Shown here in pieces: positions 16,875 to 25,858 of a stretch of 64,000 nt of DNA; the stretch's first letter is position 1, and every line of letters starts with the position of its first letter. The position numbers and the translations under genes are program-made. Origin of the DNA: JANLQX01 sp031368215 (lineage in GTDB: Bacteria > Actinomycetota > Acidimicrobiia > Acidimicrobiales > JANYDT01). The notes beneath the pieces are model-generated. The model was given only the letters and a program-made list of their open reading frames with translations. It did not search any database and had not been told where the DNA came from. The DNA lies in assembly GCA_031368215.1 (NCBI GenBank), contig JANLRD010000274.1, positions 1-64,000 on the forward strand, written 5' to 3'.

Positions 16875-16903
16875 GTGACAGGGGGGTGAAACGCGTTTAG
16901 TGT
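16875..16903 (+). promoter_or_regulatory. Sigma-A-type promoter of msiK-like gene
   Basis: GTGACA (16875-16880) and TAGTGT (16898-16903) are 17 bases apart. The start codon is about 50 bases further, with an AGGGGGG ribosome site at 16947-16953. Unlike most genes here, this one has a leader. The leader carries two imperfect 9-base repeats (GTTCGAACC, GTTTGAACC) at 16928-16945. Confidence 0.5.
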
Positions 16904-16959
16904 GTGCCGGGCGTCACGCTTGGTGGCGTTCGAACCGTTTGAACCCAGGGGGGTTTGCG

Positions 16960-18150
16960 ATGGCGAATGTCGTTCTCCAGCACATCGGCAAGAGATACGA
17001 CAACGGCTTTGAGGCCGTTATCGATCTGAATCTCGAGGTTGCCGACGGTGAGTTCCTGGTTCTGGTGGGGCCTTCCGGCTGTGGGAAGACCACCGCGCTT
17101 CGCATGGTCGCCGGTCTCGAAGACATCACCGCAGGCGAGTTGCGCATCGGTGATCGGCGCGTGAACGAGGTCCCTCCGAAGGATCGCGACATCGCGATGG
17201 TGTTCCAGAGCTACGCGCTGTACCCCCACATGACCGTGGCGGAGAACATCGGCTTCGGTCTCAAGCTCCGCAAGATGCCCAAGGACGAGATCAATCGGCG
17301 AGTAACCGAGGCGGCTCGGATGCTCGCCCTCGAGGAGAACCTCGACCGCCGCCCGAAGCAGCTCTCCGGAGGTCAGCGCCAGCGTGTGGCCATGGGCCGC
17401 GCCATCGTTCGTGAGCCCCAGGTGTTCCTGATGGACGAACCGCTCTCGAACCTCGACGCCAAGCTGCGAGTGCAGATGCGCGGCGAGATCTCGCGTATCC
17501 AGCAGCGCCTCGGCGTGACCACGCTCTACGTCACCCACGATCAGATCGAGGCCATGACTATGGGCCATCGCGTTGCGGTCATGAAGCGCGGAGTCCTCCA
17601 GCAGGTCGACACTCCGCAGTTCATCTACGACAACCCGGCCAACCTCTTCGTCGCCGGCTTCATCGGTTCGCCCCCGATGAACCTCTGCGAGGTCGGCCTC
17701 ACGGCCGACAACGGCGTCGTCGCCCATCTCGGCGACCAGAACATCGTCATCGACGAGGCCCTGGTGGCTAGCCGCCCCGGCCTTGGCGACGCGGCCAAGG
17801 CCGGTCGCCGTGTGGTTCTCGGTATCCGTCCCGAGAACATGGAAGACGCCGCCCTCGCCGCGACGACCGACTCGAAGCGCACGATGAAGGCCAAGGTCGA
17901 CATCACCGAGGCACTCGGGTCCGAGGTCATGGTCCACTTCGCCGTCGACGCTCCCCAGGTGTTCTCCGACGGAGCGAAGAAGGGCGCCGACGACGAGGAG
18001 AGCCTCGGCCGCATCGGTACCGATGCAGGGTCGACGTTCGTCGCCAGCTTCAACGCCCGCACCAAGGTTCGCCCAGGCGAGTTGGTTGATGTTCTCGTCG
18101 ACACCCGCTTCGTCCACTTCTTCGAGATCGAGACCGGCGCCCGTCTCTGA
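16960..18150 (+). CDS. msiK: Multiple-sugar ABC transporter ATPase (MsiK/UgpC type)
   Basis: ATP-binding subunit for carbohydrate importers of the CUT1 class, 396 residues. The ABC core has Walker A GPSGCGKTT (residues 37-45), Q-loop MVFQSYALYPHMTV, signature LSGGQRQR, Walker B VFLMDEPLSNLDAKLR and the switch histidine in YVTHDQ. A C-terminal MalK-like regulatory region follows from about residue 235 (FIGSPPMN, LGIRPENM), with an insertion of charged residues near 330. No permease or binding protein is next to it, which matches MsiK, the shared ATPase of several sugar importers in actinobacteria. ATG 16960 has a strong AGGGGGG ribosome site. A PfkB kinase follows after 18 bases. Confidence 0.88.
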   Translation: MANVVLQHIGKRYDNGFEAVIDLNLEVADGEFLVLVGPSGCGKTTALRMVAGLEDITAGELRIGDRRVNEVPPKDRDIAMVFQSYALYPHMTVAENIGFGLKLRKMPKDEINRRVTEAARMLALEENLDRRPKQLSGGQRQRVAMGRAIVREPQVFLMDEPLSNLDAKLRVQMRGEISRIQQRLGVTTLYVTHDQIEAMTMGHRVAVMKRGVLQQVDTPQFIYDNPANLFVAGFIGSPPMNLCEVGLTADNGVVAHLGDQNIVIDEALVASRPGLGDAAKAGRRVVLGIRPENMEDAALAATTDSKRTMKAKVDITEALGSEVMVHFAVDAPQVFSDGAKKGADDEESLGRIGTDAGSTFVASFNARTKVRPGELVDVLVDTRFVHFFEIETGARL

Positions 18151-18168
18151 TCTTCACGCCGGTCCGGC

Positions 18169-19158
18169 GTGAAACCCGCAATGTTCGAAACCAGTGGGTC
18201 GCCCTCGCCGGGCGGCCCACTCGTCGTTGTCGGAGATGTCGCAACCGACATCGTCTGCGCGCCAACCGGGCCGTGGCGAGTCGGGTCCGACACGGATGCG
18301 GCGATCGGCGTCCGTGCGGGAGGGTCGGCGGCGAACACCGCCGCGTGGGCTGCGTCCGTTGCGGTGACGCTCGGGCAGTCCGCCGGTGTCGTGTTCGTGG
18401 GGCGTGTCGGAAGCGACGACGCGTCGTGGCATCGACGCGTGCTCACCGACGCCGGCGTGGACGCACGACTCATCGTCGACGATGCAGTGGCAACCACACG
18501 CATCGTCGCCCTGATCGACGGGGTGAGCGGAGAGCGCACCATGCTGACCGACCGCGGTGCGGGTACCCGCCTCGCTCCCGCCGACATCGACGCGACGTTG
18601 ATTGCGACCGCTTCGTGGGTCCATCTCAGCGGCTATCTGCTGTTTGCCCCCTCGCCGCAGTCCACCTTCCGCCACATCGTGGGTATCTGCCGGGAGGCGG
18701 GTGTCCCGTGGTCTGTCGATCCGGCCTCCGCGGGGTATCTCGCCGATCTCGGGATCGATGCCGCCCGTCATCTGTTGGCGGGCGCCGCGATCGGATTCCC
18801 CAACTCGGAAGAAGCGCTCCTGCTGGCCGGGTTTCCACCAGACGGTGAAATCGACGCGGCTGCCTGTGCGCTTACGGAGCTCTGGGGCACCGTCGTGGTG
18901 AAACTGGGCGCCGAGGGTGCGATCGTGGCCCGTGGTGGCAGCGTTGCGTCACGAGCGTCGGCCGTCGCCGTGCCGTTGGTCGTCGACGCCGTCGGTGCCG
19001 GTGATGCGTTCGCCGGTGGTTGGCTGGCCGCCAGGGTCGAGGGAGGCAGCGAACGCGATTGCCTCACGAGTGCGCTCCGCACGGCGGCCGCTGCGCTCGG
19101 GGTGGTCGGCGGTCGGCCGAATCGGCGGGTGGACGCAAGCATGACCGGGGGTCGATGA
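18169..19158 (+). CDS. PfkB-family carbohydrate kinase
   Basis: A 329-residue ribokinase-like sugar or nucleoside kinase. The N-terminal GDVATDIVC and GGSAANTAAWAAS segments bind the sugar, and the catalytic signature DAVGAGDAFAGGWLA lies near residues 273-287 with the base Asp in GAGD. GTG 18169 is 18 bases after the msiK stop; ATG 18181 is an alternative. Its position behind a sugar-import ATPase suggests that it phosphorylates an imported carbohydrate, but the exact sugar is not visible. Confidence 0.85.
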   Translation: MKPAMFETSGSPSPGGPLVVVGDVATDIVCAPTGPWRVGSDTDAAIGVRAGGSAANTAAWAASVAVTLGQSAGVVFVGRVGSDDASWHRRVLTDAGVDARLIVDDAVATTRIVALIDGVSGERTMLTDRGAGTRLAPADIDATLIATASWVHLSGYLLFAPSPQSTFRHIVGICREAGVPWSVDPASAGYLADLGIDAARHLLAGAAIGFPNSEEALLLAGFPPDGEIDAAACALTELWGTVVVKLGAEGAIVARGGSVASRASAVAVPLVVDAVGAGDAFAGGWLAARVEGGSERDCLTSALRTAAAALGVVGGRPNRRVDASMTGGR

Positions 19159-19183
19159 CTGCCTACGTCCGACGACGGTCCTC

Positions 19184-19189
19184 TACCGT
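19184..19189 (+). promoter_or_regulatory. -10 box TACCGT for leaderless acyl-CoA ligase gene
   Basis: TACCGT ends 6 bases before ATG 19196. Confidence 0.5.
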
Positions 19190-19195
19190 GGCGGC

Positions 19196-20842
19196 ATGAC
19201 GAACATCGTTTCCACCATGGGAGACGTGGATCTCACGATCCGCATGATCCTCGAACACGGTGCAGGAGTCTTCGGCGACGCATCCGTTGTCACCTTCACC
19301 GGTGAGGGTACGACCAAGGCGAGCTTCGCCGAGATCGGGCGACGCGCGGCCCAGCTCGCCAATGCGCTCCATTACCTGGGCGTGGGCCCCGGTGATGTGG
19401 TGGCCACGCTGCAGTTCAACACCCAGGCCCACCAGGAGGCGTACTTCGGTGTCCCGTCGATGGGCGCGGTGCTGCACACGCTGAACTTCCGCCTCCATGC
19501 CGATCAGCTCGCGTGGATCATCAACCATGCACAGGACCGTGTGGTGATCTGCGAAGGCTTTTTGCTGCCCGTGTTGTTGGCCGTCCGTCCGCAGCTCACC
19601 ACGGTGCGCCACATCGTGGTCGTGGGCGCGGTCCCGGCGGGAGTCGAAGTGCCCGCCGACGTGATCGACTACGAGAAGCTTCTCGTCGCCCAGGACGCCA
19701 CGTTCGCGTGGCCCCAAACCCCCGAGCGGTCAGCGGCAGCGATGTGTTACACCAGCGGCACCACGGGGGATCCGAAGGGCGTGGTGTACTCGCACCGTTC
19801 GACCTTCCTGCACTCGCTGTCCTTCGTGGGGCTCGCCTCGCTCACCTCGAACGACCGTGTGCTGACGATCGTCCCGATGTTCCATGTGAACGCGTGGGGC
19901 ATGCCCTACGCCGCATTCATCGCCGGATCCGATCTCCTCATGCCGGGGCGCTTCATGCAGGCCGAGCCCCTGTCGAGGTTCATGGCTGCGGAACCGCCCA
20001 CGATGTCGGCCGGTGTGCCGACCGTGTGGAATGACCTCCTGCGTTACGCCGAGACGAATCCGATCGACTTCTCCTCGCTTCGCAACGTGATCATCGGCGG
20101 GAGTGCCGTCCCCGCGTCGTTGATCGAGGGGTTCCGGACACGTCACGGTGTGCAGGTCACCCAGGCATGGGGGATGACCGAGACCAGTCCGATCGGTGCC
20201 ATGTCCTACCCGCCCCGGGGGACGAAGCCGGAGGACGAGCTCAGGTACCGCACGAAGACCGGGCGGCCGGTCGCCGGGGTGCGCATCCGCATCGTCGACG
20301 ACGAAGGCATGGCGCTTCCCCACGACGGCGTCGCTGTCGGGGAGCTCGAAGCGCTCGGACCATGGGTCACCTCGTCGTATCACGGCGTCCAAGCACCGGA
20401 GAAGTTCCACGACGACGCGGATGAGCGTTGGCTGCGGACTGGTGACGTCGGATCCATCGATACGGAGGGATACATCCAGATCACCGATCGCGCCAAGGAC
20501 GTGATCAAGTCGGGCGGCGAATGGATTTCGTCGGTGGAACTCGAAAACGCGCTCATGGGTCACCCAGCGGTAGCGGAGGCGGCGGTCGTCGCCGTGCCGG
20601 ATTCCCAGTGGGACGAACGTCCGTTGGCCTGCATCGTGTGGCGTGAGGGCGCCTCGGCGTCGTTCGAGGACCTGGCCGGGTTCCTCGGTGATCATGTTGC
20701 GAAGTGGTGGATCCCCGAGCGGTGGGCGGCGATCGCCGAGGTTCCCAAGACTTCGACCTTCAAATTCGACAAGAAGGTGCTCCGGGCGCGCTACGGCGTC
20801 GACGAACTCGACGTGGTCACCCTCGGCCGTACCTCGGGCTGA
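19196..20842 (+). CDS. Medium/long-chain acyl-CoA synthetase (AMP-forming)
   Basis: ANL-superfamily ligase of 548 residues that activates a carboxylic acid to its CoA thioester via an acyl-adenylate. The P-loop-like A3 motif CYTSGTTGDPKGVVYSHRS is near residues 182-200, A5 is TQAWGMTETSPIG, A7-A8 are WLRTGDVGSID and ITDRAKDVIKSGGEWISS, and the A10 lysine region is TSTFKFDKKVLR. The N-terminal LTIRMILEHGAGVFG fits the FadD group that acts on medium or long chains. The start is set by a leaderless promoter. A hairpin 50 bases past the stop probably ends the transcript. Confidence 0.9.
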   Translation: MTNIVSTMGDVDLTIRMILEHGAGVFGDASVVTFTGEGTTKASFAEIGRRAAQLANALHYLGVGPGDVVATLQFNTQAHQEAYFGVPSMGAVLHTLNFRLHADQLAWIINHAQDRVVICEGFLLPVLLAVRPQLTTVRHIVVVGAVPAGVEVPADVIDYEKLLVAQDATFAWPQTPERSAAAMCYTSGTTGDPKGVVYSHRSTFLHSLSFVGLASLTSNDRVLTIVPMFHVNAWGMPYAAFIAGSDLLMPGRFMQAEPLSRFMAAEPPTMSAGVPTVWNDLLRYAETNPIDFSSLRNVIIGGSAVPASLIEGFRTRHGVQVTQAWGMTETSPIGAMSYPPRGTKPEDELRYRTKTGRPVAGVRIRIVDDEGMALPHDGVAVGELEALGPWVTSSYHGVQAPEKFHDDADERWLRTGDVGSIDTEGYIQITDRAKDVIKSGGEWISSVELENALMGHPAVAEAAVVAVPDSQWDERPLACIVWREGASASFEDLAGFLGDHVAKWWIPERWAAIAEVPKTSTFKFDKKVLRARYGVDELDVVTLGRTSG

Positions 20843-20893
20843 CGAACGATCCGCCTCGGTGTGCGTTGCTGACAGCCGCTCTCGGAAAAGCAA

Positions 20894-20923
20894 AACGACC
20901 GGAGCTGCGAAGCGCCGGTCGTT
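20894..20923 (+). terminator. Hairpin with GNRA loop after acyl-CoA ligase gene
   Basis: AACGACCGG (20894-20902) pairs with CCGGTCGTT (20915-20923). Inside, after one A-G mismatch, GCT-GCGA-AGC adds three pairs and a GCGA tetraloop. It lies between convergent genes; no U-tract follows. Confidence 0.6.
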
Positions 20924-21039
20924 GCAGTTACTTCTGGGGGCGAATGGCCGAGATGCGGCGGACCGGAAAGGGGGGAGACCGTTGCGCAACTCGGTGTCTG
21001 TCACAACGGAGAAGACGCTCGGCCTATTCCGCCGGCGAA

Positions 21040-21053
21040 GTGACTTCAGTCAC
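21040..21053. terminator. Short inverted repeat after CAP-protein gene
   Basis: GTGACT-TC-AGTCAC, flanked by GGC and GCC arms, lies just past the stop of the minus-strand CAP gene. It may be a weak terminator or an operator; only the symmetry is seen. Confidence 0.3.
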
Positions 21054-21070
21054 GCCAGCGAAAGAAGCGC

Positions 21071-21688
21071 TCAGAATCCCATCTGAACGCCAACCTCGCC
21101 GATCTGCGCTGTGCGGAGAAGGCGCACGACCAGGACGGTCGAGTCTCCGTGAACCAGGCTCCCGAGACCGAACGCCGTGACTTGCGGATCGTCGAGTGGG
21201 CTCGAGCCGACCGGTTTCGCGAGGAGGGCCCGTGTGGCGGCGTCGAAGCTCGGTCCCGAACTCACCAGTTCGGCGACCTGCGCCCAGCTGTCGTCGACGC
21301 CGTCGAGGATTTGCGGGTCATGCCCCACTCCTCTTCCACCGAGACTGTCCGCCCAGTGTTGGGCGCTCGTTTGCAGCGATGGGTCGTTCACGAGCAGGGG
21401 CAGCGATGATTTCTCCCGTCGTGTCGCGACCGCCGCCAGGAACTCCTCGGAGTTGGTGACCGGGGTGGCTTCGCCCGAAACGGCCAGCGGTGTCGTTCGG
21501 CGAGGGCCGGTGTTCGAGCCGATCCGCGAGAGGGCTGCGCCCGCGCCGAGCGCGGCGACGAGGAACGTGGCGAAGATCGATGCACGTCGGAGCCGACGAA
21601 GATCGCGTTCCTCGACGGTCATCGGGGCGCGCCGCACCGACGTTGAGTCGCCATGGCGACTGGCAACCGTGGCCGAGATCGGACGCAT
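21071..21688 (-). CDS. CAP/SCP-domain protein with N-terminal membrane anchor
   Basis: A 205-residue protein with a cytoplasmic Arg-rich start, one membrane segment (IFATFLVAALGAGAAL, about residues 38-53) and an external domain of about 130 residues. The external part follows a divergent CAP/SCP pattern: N-x-R/E-E-F-L-A-A-V near 78, PLLVNDPSLQTSAQHWADSL near 97 and FGLGSLVHGDSTVLVVRLL at the end. The usual CAP histidine-glutamate pairs are only partly visible (GHDPQ, AELVSSG), so activity is doubtful. ATG 21622 is a second possible start that still keeps the membrane segment. The role is unknown; it may bind cell-envelope ligands. Confidence 0.6.
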   Translation of the reverse strand: MRPISATVASRHGDSTSVRRAPMTVEERDLRRLRRASIFATFLVAALGAGAALSRIGSNTGPRRTTPLAVSGEATPVTNSEEFLAAVATRREKSSLPLLVNDPSLQTSAQHWADSLGGRGVGHDPQILDGVDDSWAQVAELVSSGPSFDAATRALLAKPVGSSPLDDPQVTAFGLGSLVHGDSTVLVVRLLRTAQIGEVGVQMGF

Positions 21689-21795
21689 GCCCTTTCTTCA
21701 TCGGCAGCGCATTGGCGGAAGTTGAGCGGTGCAGAACTTGCCAGGTTCGACGCGGGCGTGACGGCGCCGTCCGTCTCGAGATGGTCGGGCGCGGG

Positions 21796-22605
21796 TCAGT
21801 CGATGCAGAACAGCCCAGCGCGGATTGTGCTCGATCGCTCCGGTTCGCCTTCCTTGTCGACCGACAGCGACCCGGAGAGCTGATCGGCCCCCTGGCCCGT
21901 GGTCCAGATCGGGCCCTCGATCTCCGAGTTGAACCGTTGCAGCGACGGGTTCCATGCCTGCAGTTCCTCGAGCGTGCGGTGAAGCGCCGGTGAGCCGTCG
22001 GACAGCCGGAAGCGATCCTGGGCGGGCCCGTTCTCCGCGTCCAGGCCGGCATCGAGCAGCTGATACGCCGACAGATGGTCGCCGGGCTTGGTCATGTACT
22101 CCGTCGGACCGGTGGCGAAGAAGGCCTGGAACGTGTTCCACGACGCCGACCTGCTGCGCGAGCCCATGTTGTCGCACGGCGACTCCTGCGGTCCCCACCC
22201 GGTGTCGAACACCGGCGGACCGAACAATGCGGTCAGACCCGCGAGCGCCGACTCCGCATCGGCGCCGAGGGCGATGTCGCCGACGGCCGTTGCGGTGAGC
22301 ACGACAGGTGACGTCGACGCCTGGGCGGCGGCGGTGGTCACGGCAGGAGCACCCGCAGGATTGCCTGTGGTGGTGCTCGTCGGCGGTGGCGCAGTCTCGG
22401 CGGGTGTCGCGTCGACCGGAGCAATCGTGGTCTCGGCCGGCGCCGCGGGGGTCTCGGGTGCCGCCGTGGTGTCGGCGGCGCTGCTGCACGCCACCATGGC
22501 CAGCGCCAGAGCGACAGTGACGGCAACGGTCGGCAGCACTCGGAGTCGACGCTCGGTCCAACGTGAGGAACGACGGTGGGGGTTCGTGGTGGGGAGGTGT
22601 GTCAC
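21796..22605 (-). CDS. Lipoprotein of unknown function with Thr/Pro/Ala-rich linker
   Basis: A 269-residue exported lipoprotein whose signal ends at Cys40 (LAMVACSS). Residues about 42-105 are a low-complexity Ala/Thr/Pro linker, which usually spans the cell wall. The C-terminal 160 residues form a compact domain (ALAGLTALFGPPVFDTGWGP, RLSDGSPALHRTLEELQ, GQGADQLSGSLS) that I cannot assign. The start GTG 22605 lies 4 bases after the stop of the hydroxyacyl-CoA dehydrogenase, so the two are probably co-transcribed, though a shared role is not evident. Confidence 0.7.
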   Translation of the reverse strand: MTHLPTTNPHRRSSRWTERRLRVLPTVAVTVALALAMVACSSAADTTAAPETPAAPAETTIAPVDATPAETAPPPTSTTTGNPAGAPAVTTAAAQASTSPVVLTATAVGDIALGADAESALAGLTALFGPPVFDTGWGPQESPCDNMGSRSRSASWNTFQAFFATGPTEYMTKPGDHLSAYQLLDAGLDAENGPAQDRFRLSDGSPALHRTLEELQAWNPSLQRFNSEIEGPIWTTGQGADQLSGSLSVDKEGEPERSSTIRAGLFCID

Positions 22606-22609
22606 GCGT

Positions 22610-23488
22610 TCACTTCGCGTAGACGTAGAAGCCCCGGCCCGACTTGCGGCCGAGGAGTCCGGCCTCCACCATCCGGCACAAGAGCGGCGGCGGGGCGTAG
22701 AGCTGCTCTTTGAACTCCGCATAGAGGCTCTCCGCCACGGCCATGGTCGTGTCCAGGCCGATCAGGTCGGTGAGACGCAGCGGGCCCATCGGGTGCGCGC
22801 AGCCCTCCACCATCCCGGCATCGATGTCCTCGGCCGTGGCGAAGCCGGACTCCATCATCCGGATCGAACTGAGCAGATACGGGATAAGGAGCGCATTGAC
22901 GACGAACCCGGCGCGGTCTTGGGAGTTGATCACCCGCTTGTGGAGCACGTCGGTGGAGAAACCCTTCGCCCGTTCTTTCGTCTCATCGCTCGTAAGCAAC
23001 GAGGTGACGAGTTCGACCAGCTTCAGGACCGGTACCGGGTTGAAGAAGTGGATACCGATCACGTTCGCCGGACGCTGCGTGGCCATCGCCAGCTTCATGA
23101 TCGGGATCGACGACGTGTTCGAGGCCAGGACCGCCTCCTCGCTCGACACCACGGCATCGAGCTTGCGGAACACGTCGAGCTTCGCCGCCTCGTTCTCGAC
23201 AACCGCTTCGATCACGAGGTCGCGGTCGGCGAGCGAATCGAAGTCGGCGACGAAGGTGAGGCTGCCCATGGCCTTCGCGAACGACGTCTCGTCCAACTTG
23301 CCCGCGGCGAGACCGCGTTCGAGTGACGTCTGCAGTCGCTTCTCGGCTCGGAGCGCGGCCTCGTCGTTCGCCTCGACCACGATCGTGTCAAGGCCGGCCC
23401 GCGCGCACACCTCGGCGATCCCCGAGCCCATGAGGCCGCCGCCGACGACGCCGATCCGGTTGAACCCGTAATTGTTCGCTGTAGTCAT
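22610..23488 (-). CDS. 3-hydroxybutyryl-CoA dehydrogenase
   Basis: NAD(P)-dependent 3-hydroxyacyl-CoA dehydrogenase of 292 residues. The Rossmann motif GVVGGGLMGSGIAEV (residues 13-27), the catalytic stretch SNTSSIPI, HFFNPVPVLKLVELV with the catalytic histidine, and the C-terminal domain (GFVVNALLIPYL, DLIGLDTTMAVAESL, GRKSGRGFYVY) match the FadB2/Hbd family. It interconverts acetoacetyl-CoA and 3-hydroxybutyryl-CoA in fatty-acid or polyhydroxybutyrate metabolism. The ATG at 23488 is clear; the open frame upstream of it has no family similarity. Confidence 0.92.
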   Translation of the reverse strand: MTTANNYGFNRIGVVGGGLMGSGIAEVCARAGLDTIVVEANDEAALRAEKRLQTSLERGLAAGKLDETSFAKAMGSLTFVADFDSLADRDLVIEAVVENEAAKLDVFRKLDAVVSSEEAVLASNTSSIPIMKLAMATQRPANVIGIHFFNPVPVLKLVELVTSLLTSDETKERAKGFSTDVLHKRVINSQDRAGFVVNALLIPYLLSSIRMMESGFATAEDIDAGMVEGCAHPMGPLRLTDLIGLDTTMAVAESLYAEFKEQLYAPPPLLCRMVEAGLLGRKSGRGFYVYAK

Positions 23489-23531
23489 CGGCGTGCAGTC
23501 TTGCATCGCCGCGTGCTTCGGGTCGGCGCGG

Positions 23532-24329
23532 TCACCCGAAGGCTGCGTTGCGGGTGCTGCCCGGCAGAGCCATTGCGAGGAAGGTGTTCGTCCCGCGGTC
23601 GCGCAGTTCCGTCGCTGCCGCGACCAGACCGCCGTAGGCCGCCCATGCCAACGCCCCGCCGGTCGAAACCCGGCGCACACCAAGGTCGGCGAGCTCTGAC
23701 ACCGAGGGCGAACCGGGGAGGGCGAGAACGTTGACCGGAACCGTACACTCACGCACGATTCGCTCGACCTCCGCAGGTGCGTGTGCTGCTGGAGCGTAGA
23801 CAGCGTCGGCGCCGGCATCGCGATACGCGCGCAGACGAGTGATCGTGTCGTCGAGGTCGCGCACCCCGTGCAGATGGTTCTCGGCCCGACCGGTGAGCAC
23901 GATGCCATGGCGACGACACGACTCCGACGCGGCCGCGACGCGTTCGGTCGCGATCGTGAGTTCGTCGATCTCGTTCGTCGACGGATTCCAGTCCTCGATG
24001 GAGATCCCGGACGCACCGGCGGCGGCGAGACGGTCGATCGTTTCGGCAATGCCGACGGGCGTTTCCGCGTAGCAACGCTCGGCGTCGACGTTGATCGGAA
24101 TCGTGACGGCCGCGGCGATCGCGCCGACATGAGTGACCAACTCGTCGAGGGTCACGGTCCCGTCGAGGCGGCCCATCGACGCGGCCAGTCCCGAGCTGGT
24201 GGTGGCGAGCGCCTCGAAGCCGAGGTGCTGCAGGAGGCGCGCCGACCCGACATCGAACGGGTTTGGAAGGACGAACGCTCCCTCCTCGTGCAGTGCCCGA
24301 AAGCGGATGCGCATGGCTGTGGTGGTCAT
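23532..24329 (-). CDS. Isocitrate lyase/PEP mutase-family protein
   Basis: A 265-residue TIM-barrel enzyme of the phosphonomutase/isocitrate-lyase family. It begins with FRALHEEGAFVLPNPFDVGSA and shows the substrate/metal region VDAERCYAE, GISIEDWNPS and LTGRAENHLHG. The K-K-C-G-H loop of true isocitrate lyase is replaced by DAERCYAET, as in the short 2-methylisocitrate lyase-like or oxaloacetate-decarboxylase-like members. The exact substrate is unknown. ATG 24329 is supported by the TAGCGT box six bases upstream. Confidence 0.82.
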   Translation of the reverse strand: MTTTAMRIRFRALHEEGAFVLPNPFDVGSARLLQHLGFEALATTSSGLAASMGRLDGTVTLDELVTHVGAIAAAVTIPINVDAERCYAETPVGIAETIDRLAAAGASGISIEDWNPSTNEIDELTIATERVAAASESCRRHGIVLTGRAENHLHGVRDLDDTITRLRAYRDAGADAVYAPAAHAPAEVERIVRECTVPVNVLALPGSPSVSELADLGVRRVSTGGALAWAAYGGLVAAATELRDRGTNTFLAMALPGSTRNAAFG

Positions 24330-24335
24330 GGTCGC

Positions 24336-24341
24336 ACGCTA
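24336..24341 (-). promoter_or_regulatory. -10 box TAGCGT for leaderless PEP-mutase-like gene
   Basis: On the minus strand TAGCGT ends 6 bases before ATG 24329. Confidence 0.55.
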
Positions 24342-24450
24342 TCGGTGTGACCATTCGAAGCGACCCGAGTTTCGCGTTGTCGGGTCAGCACCATGCCCAC
24401 AAGGGGCCGAGTCAGTCGTGCTCCAGGGCGCGGGGTCGGCGCTCCGACGG

Positions 24451-25650
24451 TCAGCCCGGGATTGCCTTCCACACGACGTCTTTGTCGACCCGCACATCGC
24501 CGGGCAGACCGAGTACACGCTCACCGAGGATGTTGCGCATGATCTCCGAGGTGCCGCCCTCGATGGTGTTGGCCCGTGACCGGAGAAAGGCCTTCGAGAT
24601 GGTGTAGCTCTCGCGGCCTCCCCGTCCCTCGACCCGCTTGAGCGGGTAGCCGGGCTCGTGGAGCATGCCTTCGGGGCCGAGCAACTCCATAGCCAGCTCC
24701 CAGATCCTCACGTTGAGCTCGGCCGATGCCATCTTGCCAACCGAGCCCTCGGGCCCCGGGTTCCCCGTGGTGGCCTTGGCCCGCGCCCGCAACGTCGTGA
24801 GGCGTCCGACTTCGGCCTCGGCCCACAACTGGGTGACACGATCACGGAACACCGAGTGCTCTGCGGCGCCGAGCTGCGGGCCCTTCTCGTGCCACACCTT
24901 CAGCAGCGTGGCGATGTTGCCGGTGCCCCGTTCAGCGGTGCTGCCACCGAGGGCCACGCGTTCGTTCATCAGGGTGGTGGTGGCGACCCGCCAGCCGTCG
25001 CCGACCTCGCCGAGCAGGTTGGTGTGGGGTACGCGCACGTCGGTGAAGAACACCTCGTTGAACTCTGCGTCGCCCGTGATCTGGAAGAGCGGACGGATCT
25101 CGACCCCCGGTGACTGCATGTCGAGGATGAAGTAGCTCAGGCCCTTGTGCTTGGGCACGTCGGGATTGGTCCGGACGAGGAGCATGCCGTAGCGGGACAG
25201 GTGGGCGACGCTGGTCCACACTTTCTGGCCGTTCACCACCCACTCGTCGCCGTCACGAACCGCCCTGCTCGACAATCCGGCGACGTCGGAGCCGTGGCTC
25301 GGCTCACTGAACATCTGGCACCACACGTCCTCGCCGGTGAAGATGCGCTTCAGGTGCTTCTGGTGGTGTTCTTCGCTGCCGTAGGTGAGAACGGTCGGCA
25401 GGCCCATGCCGATGCCGATGGTGTTGATCGCCAGCGCGGCGAAGTTGCGTCCGGCATCGCGGATCGTTTGTTCAACGACCTGCTGGAGCTTCGGGGACTG
25501 GCCGAGACCACCCTTGCCCTCGGGGAACTGCACCATGGCCAGACCGGCATCCCACAGCGCGCTCCGGAACGACGTTTCGTCCGCGGTGATCCCGACCGCA
25601 TCGATCACGGCCTTCGCACGCGTGTGGATCTCTTCGTCGGTCATGGGCAT
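24451..25650 (-). CDS. Acyl-CoA dehydrogenase
   Basis: FAD-dependent acyl-CoA dehydrogenase of 399 residues, which introduces the alpha-beta double bond in fatty-acid or steroid side-chain oxidation. The signature WCQMFSEPSHGSDVAGLSSRA (middle domain) and the C-terminal GGTSEIMRNILGERVLGLP are typical. The usual catalytic glutamate region is EGGTSEIMRNI near residue 374. An AGGAG ribosome site precedes ATG 25650, and a -10-like TAGCCT lies on the minus strand at 25703-25698, giving an ordinary leader of about 45 bases. It is divergent from the second acyl-CoA ligase, a natural partner in beta-oxidation. Confidence 0.9.
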   Translation of the reverse strand: MPMTDEEIHTRAKAVIDAVGITADETSFRSALWDAGLAMVQFPEGKGGLGQSPKLQQVVEQTIRDAGRNFAALAINTIGIGMGLPTVLTYGSEEHHQKHLKRIFTGEDVWCQMFSEPSHGSDVAGLSSRAVRDGDEWVVNGQKVWTSVAHLSRYGMLLVRTNPDVPKHKGLSYFILDMQSPGVEIRPLFQITGDAEFNEVFFTDVRVPHTNLLGEVGDGWRVATTTLMNERVALGGSTAERGTGNIATLLKVWHEKGPQLGAAEHSVFRDRVTQLWAEAEVGRLTTLRARAKATTGNPGPEGSVGKMASAELNVRIWELAMELLGPEGMLHEPGYPLKRVEGRGGRESYTISKAFLRSRANTIEGGTSEIMRNILGERVLGLPGDVRVDKDVVWKAIPG

Positions 25651-25858
25651 CGTTTGCTCCTGTTGTCGTTCGGGTGGGCGTTCCCAAGCCGCAAAAGGCT
25701 AGGCGGCAGCCCCTTCAGAAACCCAAGCGGTTCGCGCCGAACAGGAGCCCCTCGGAACCACACCGGTCGTTCGTTGGTGGCGGCACGGTCGAAGTGTCGG
25801 CCAAACTGCAGGAGACGTCGAAAACGCGCCGGGACACCGGCCACCCAAGGGAGACCCC

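Noticed and set aside
16897..18117. A 406-codon minus-strand frame opposite msiK
   Set aside because: Shadow of a highly conserved ABC ATPase gene.
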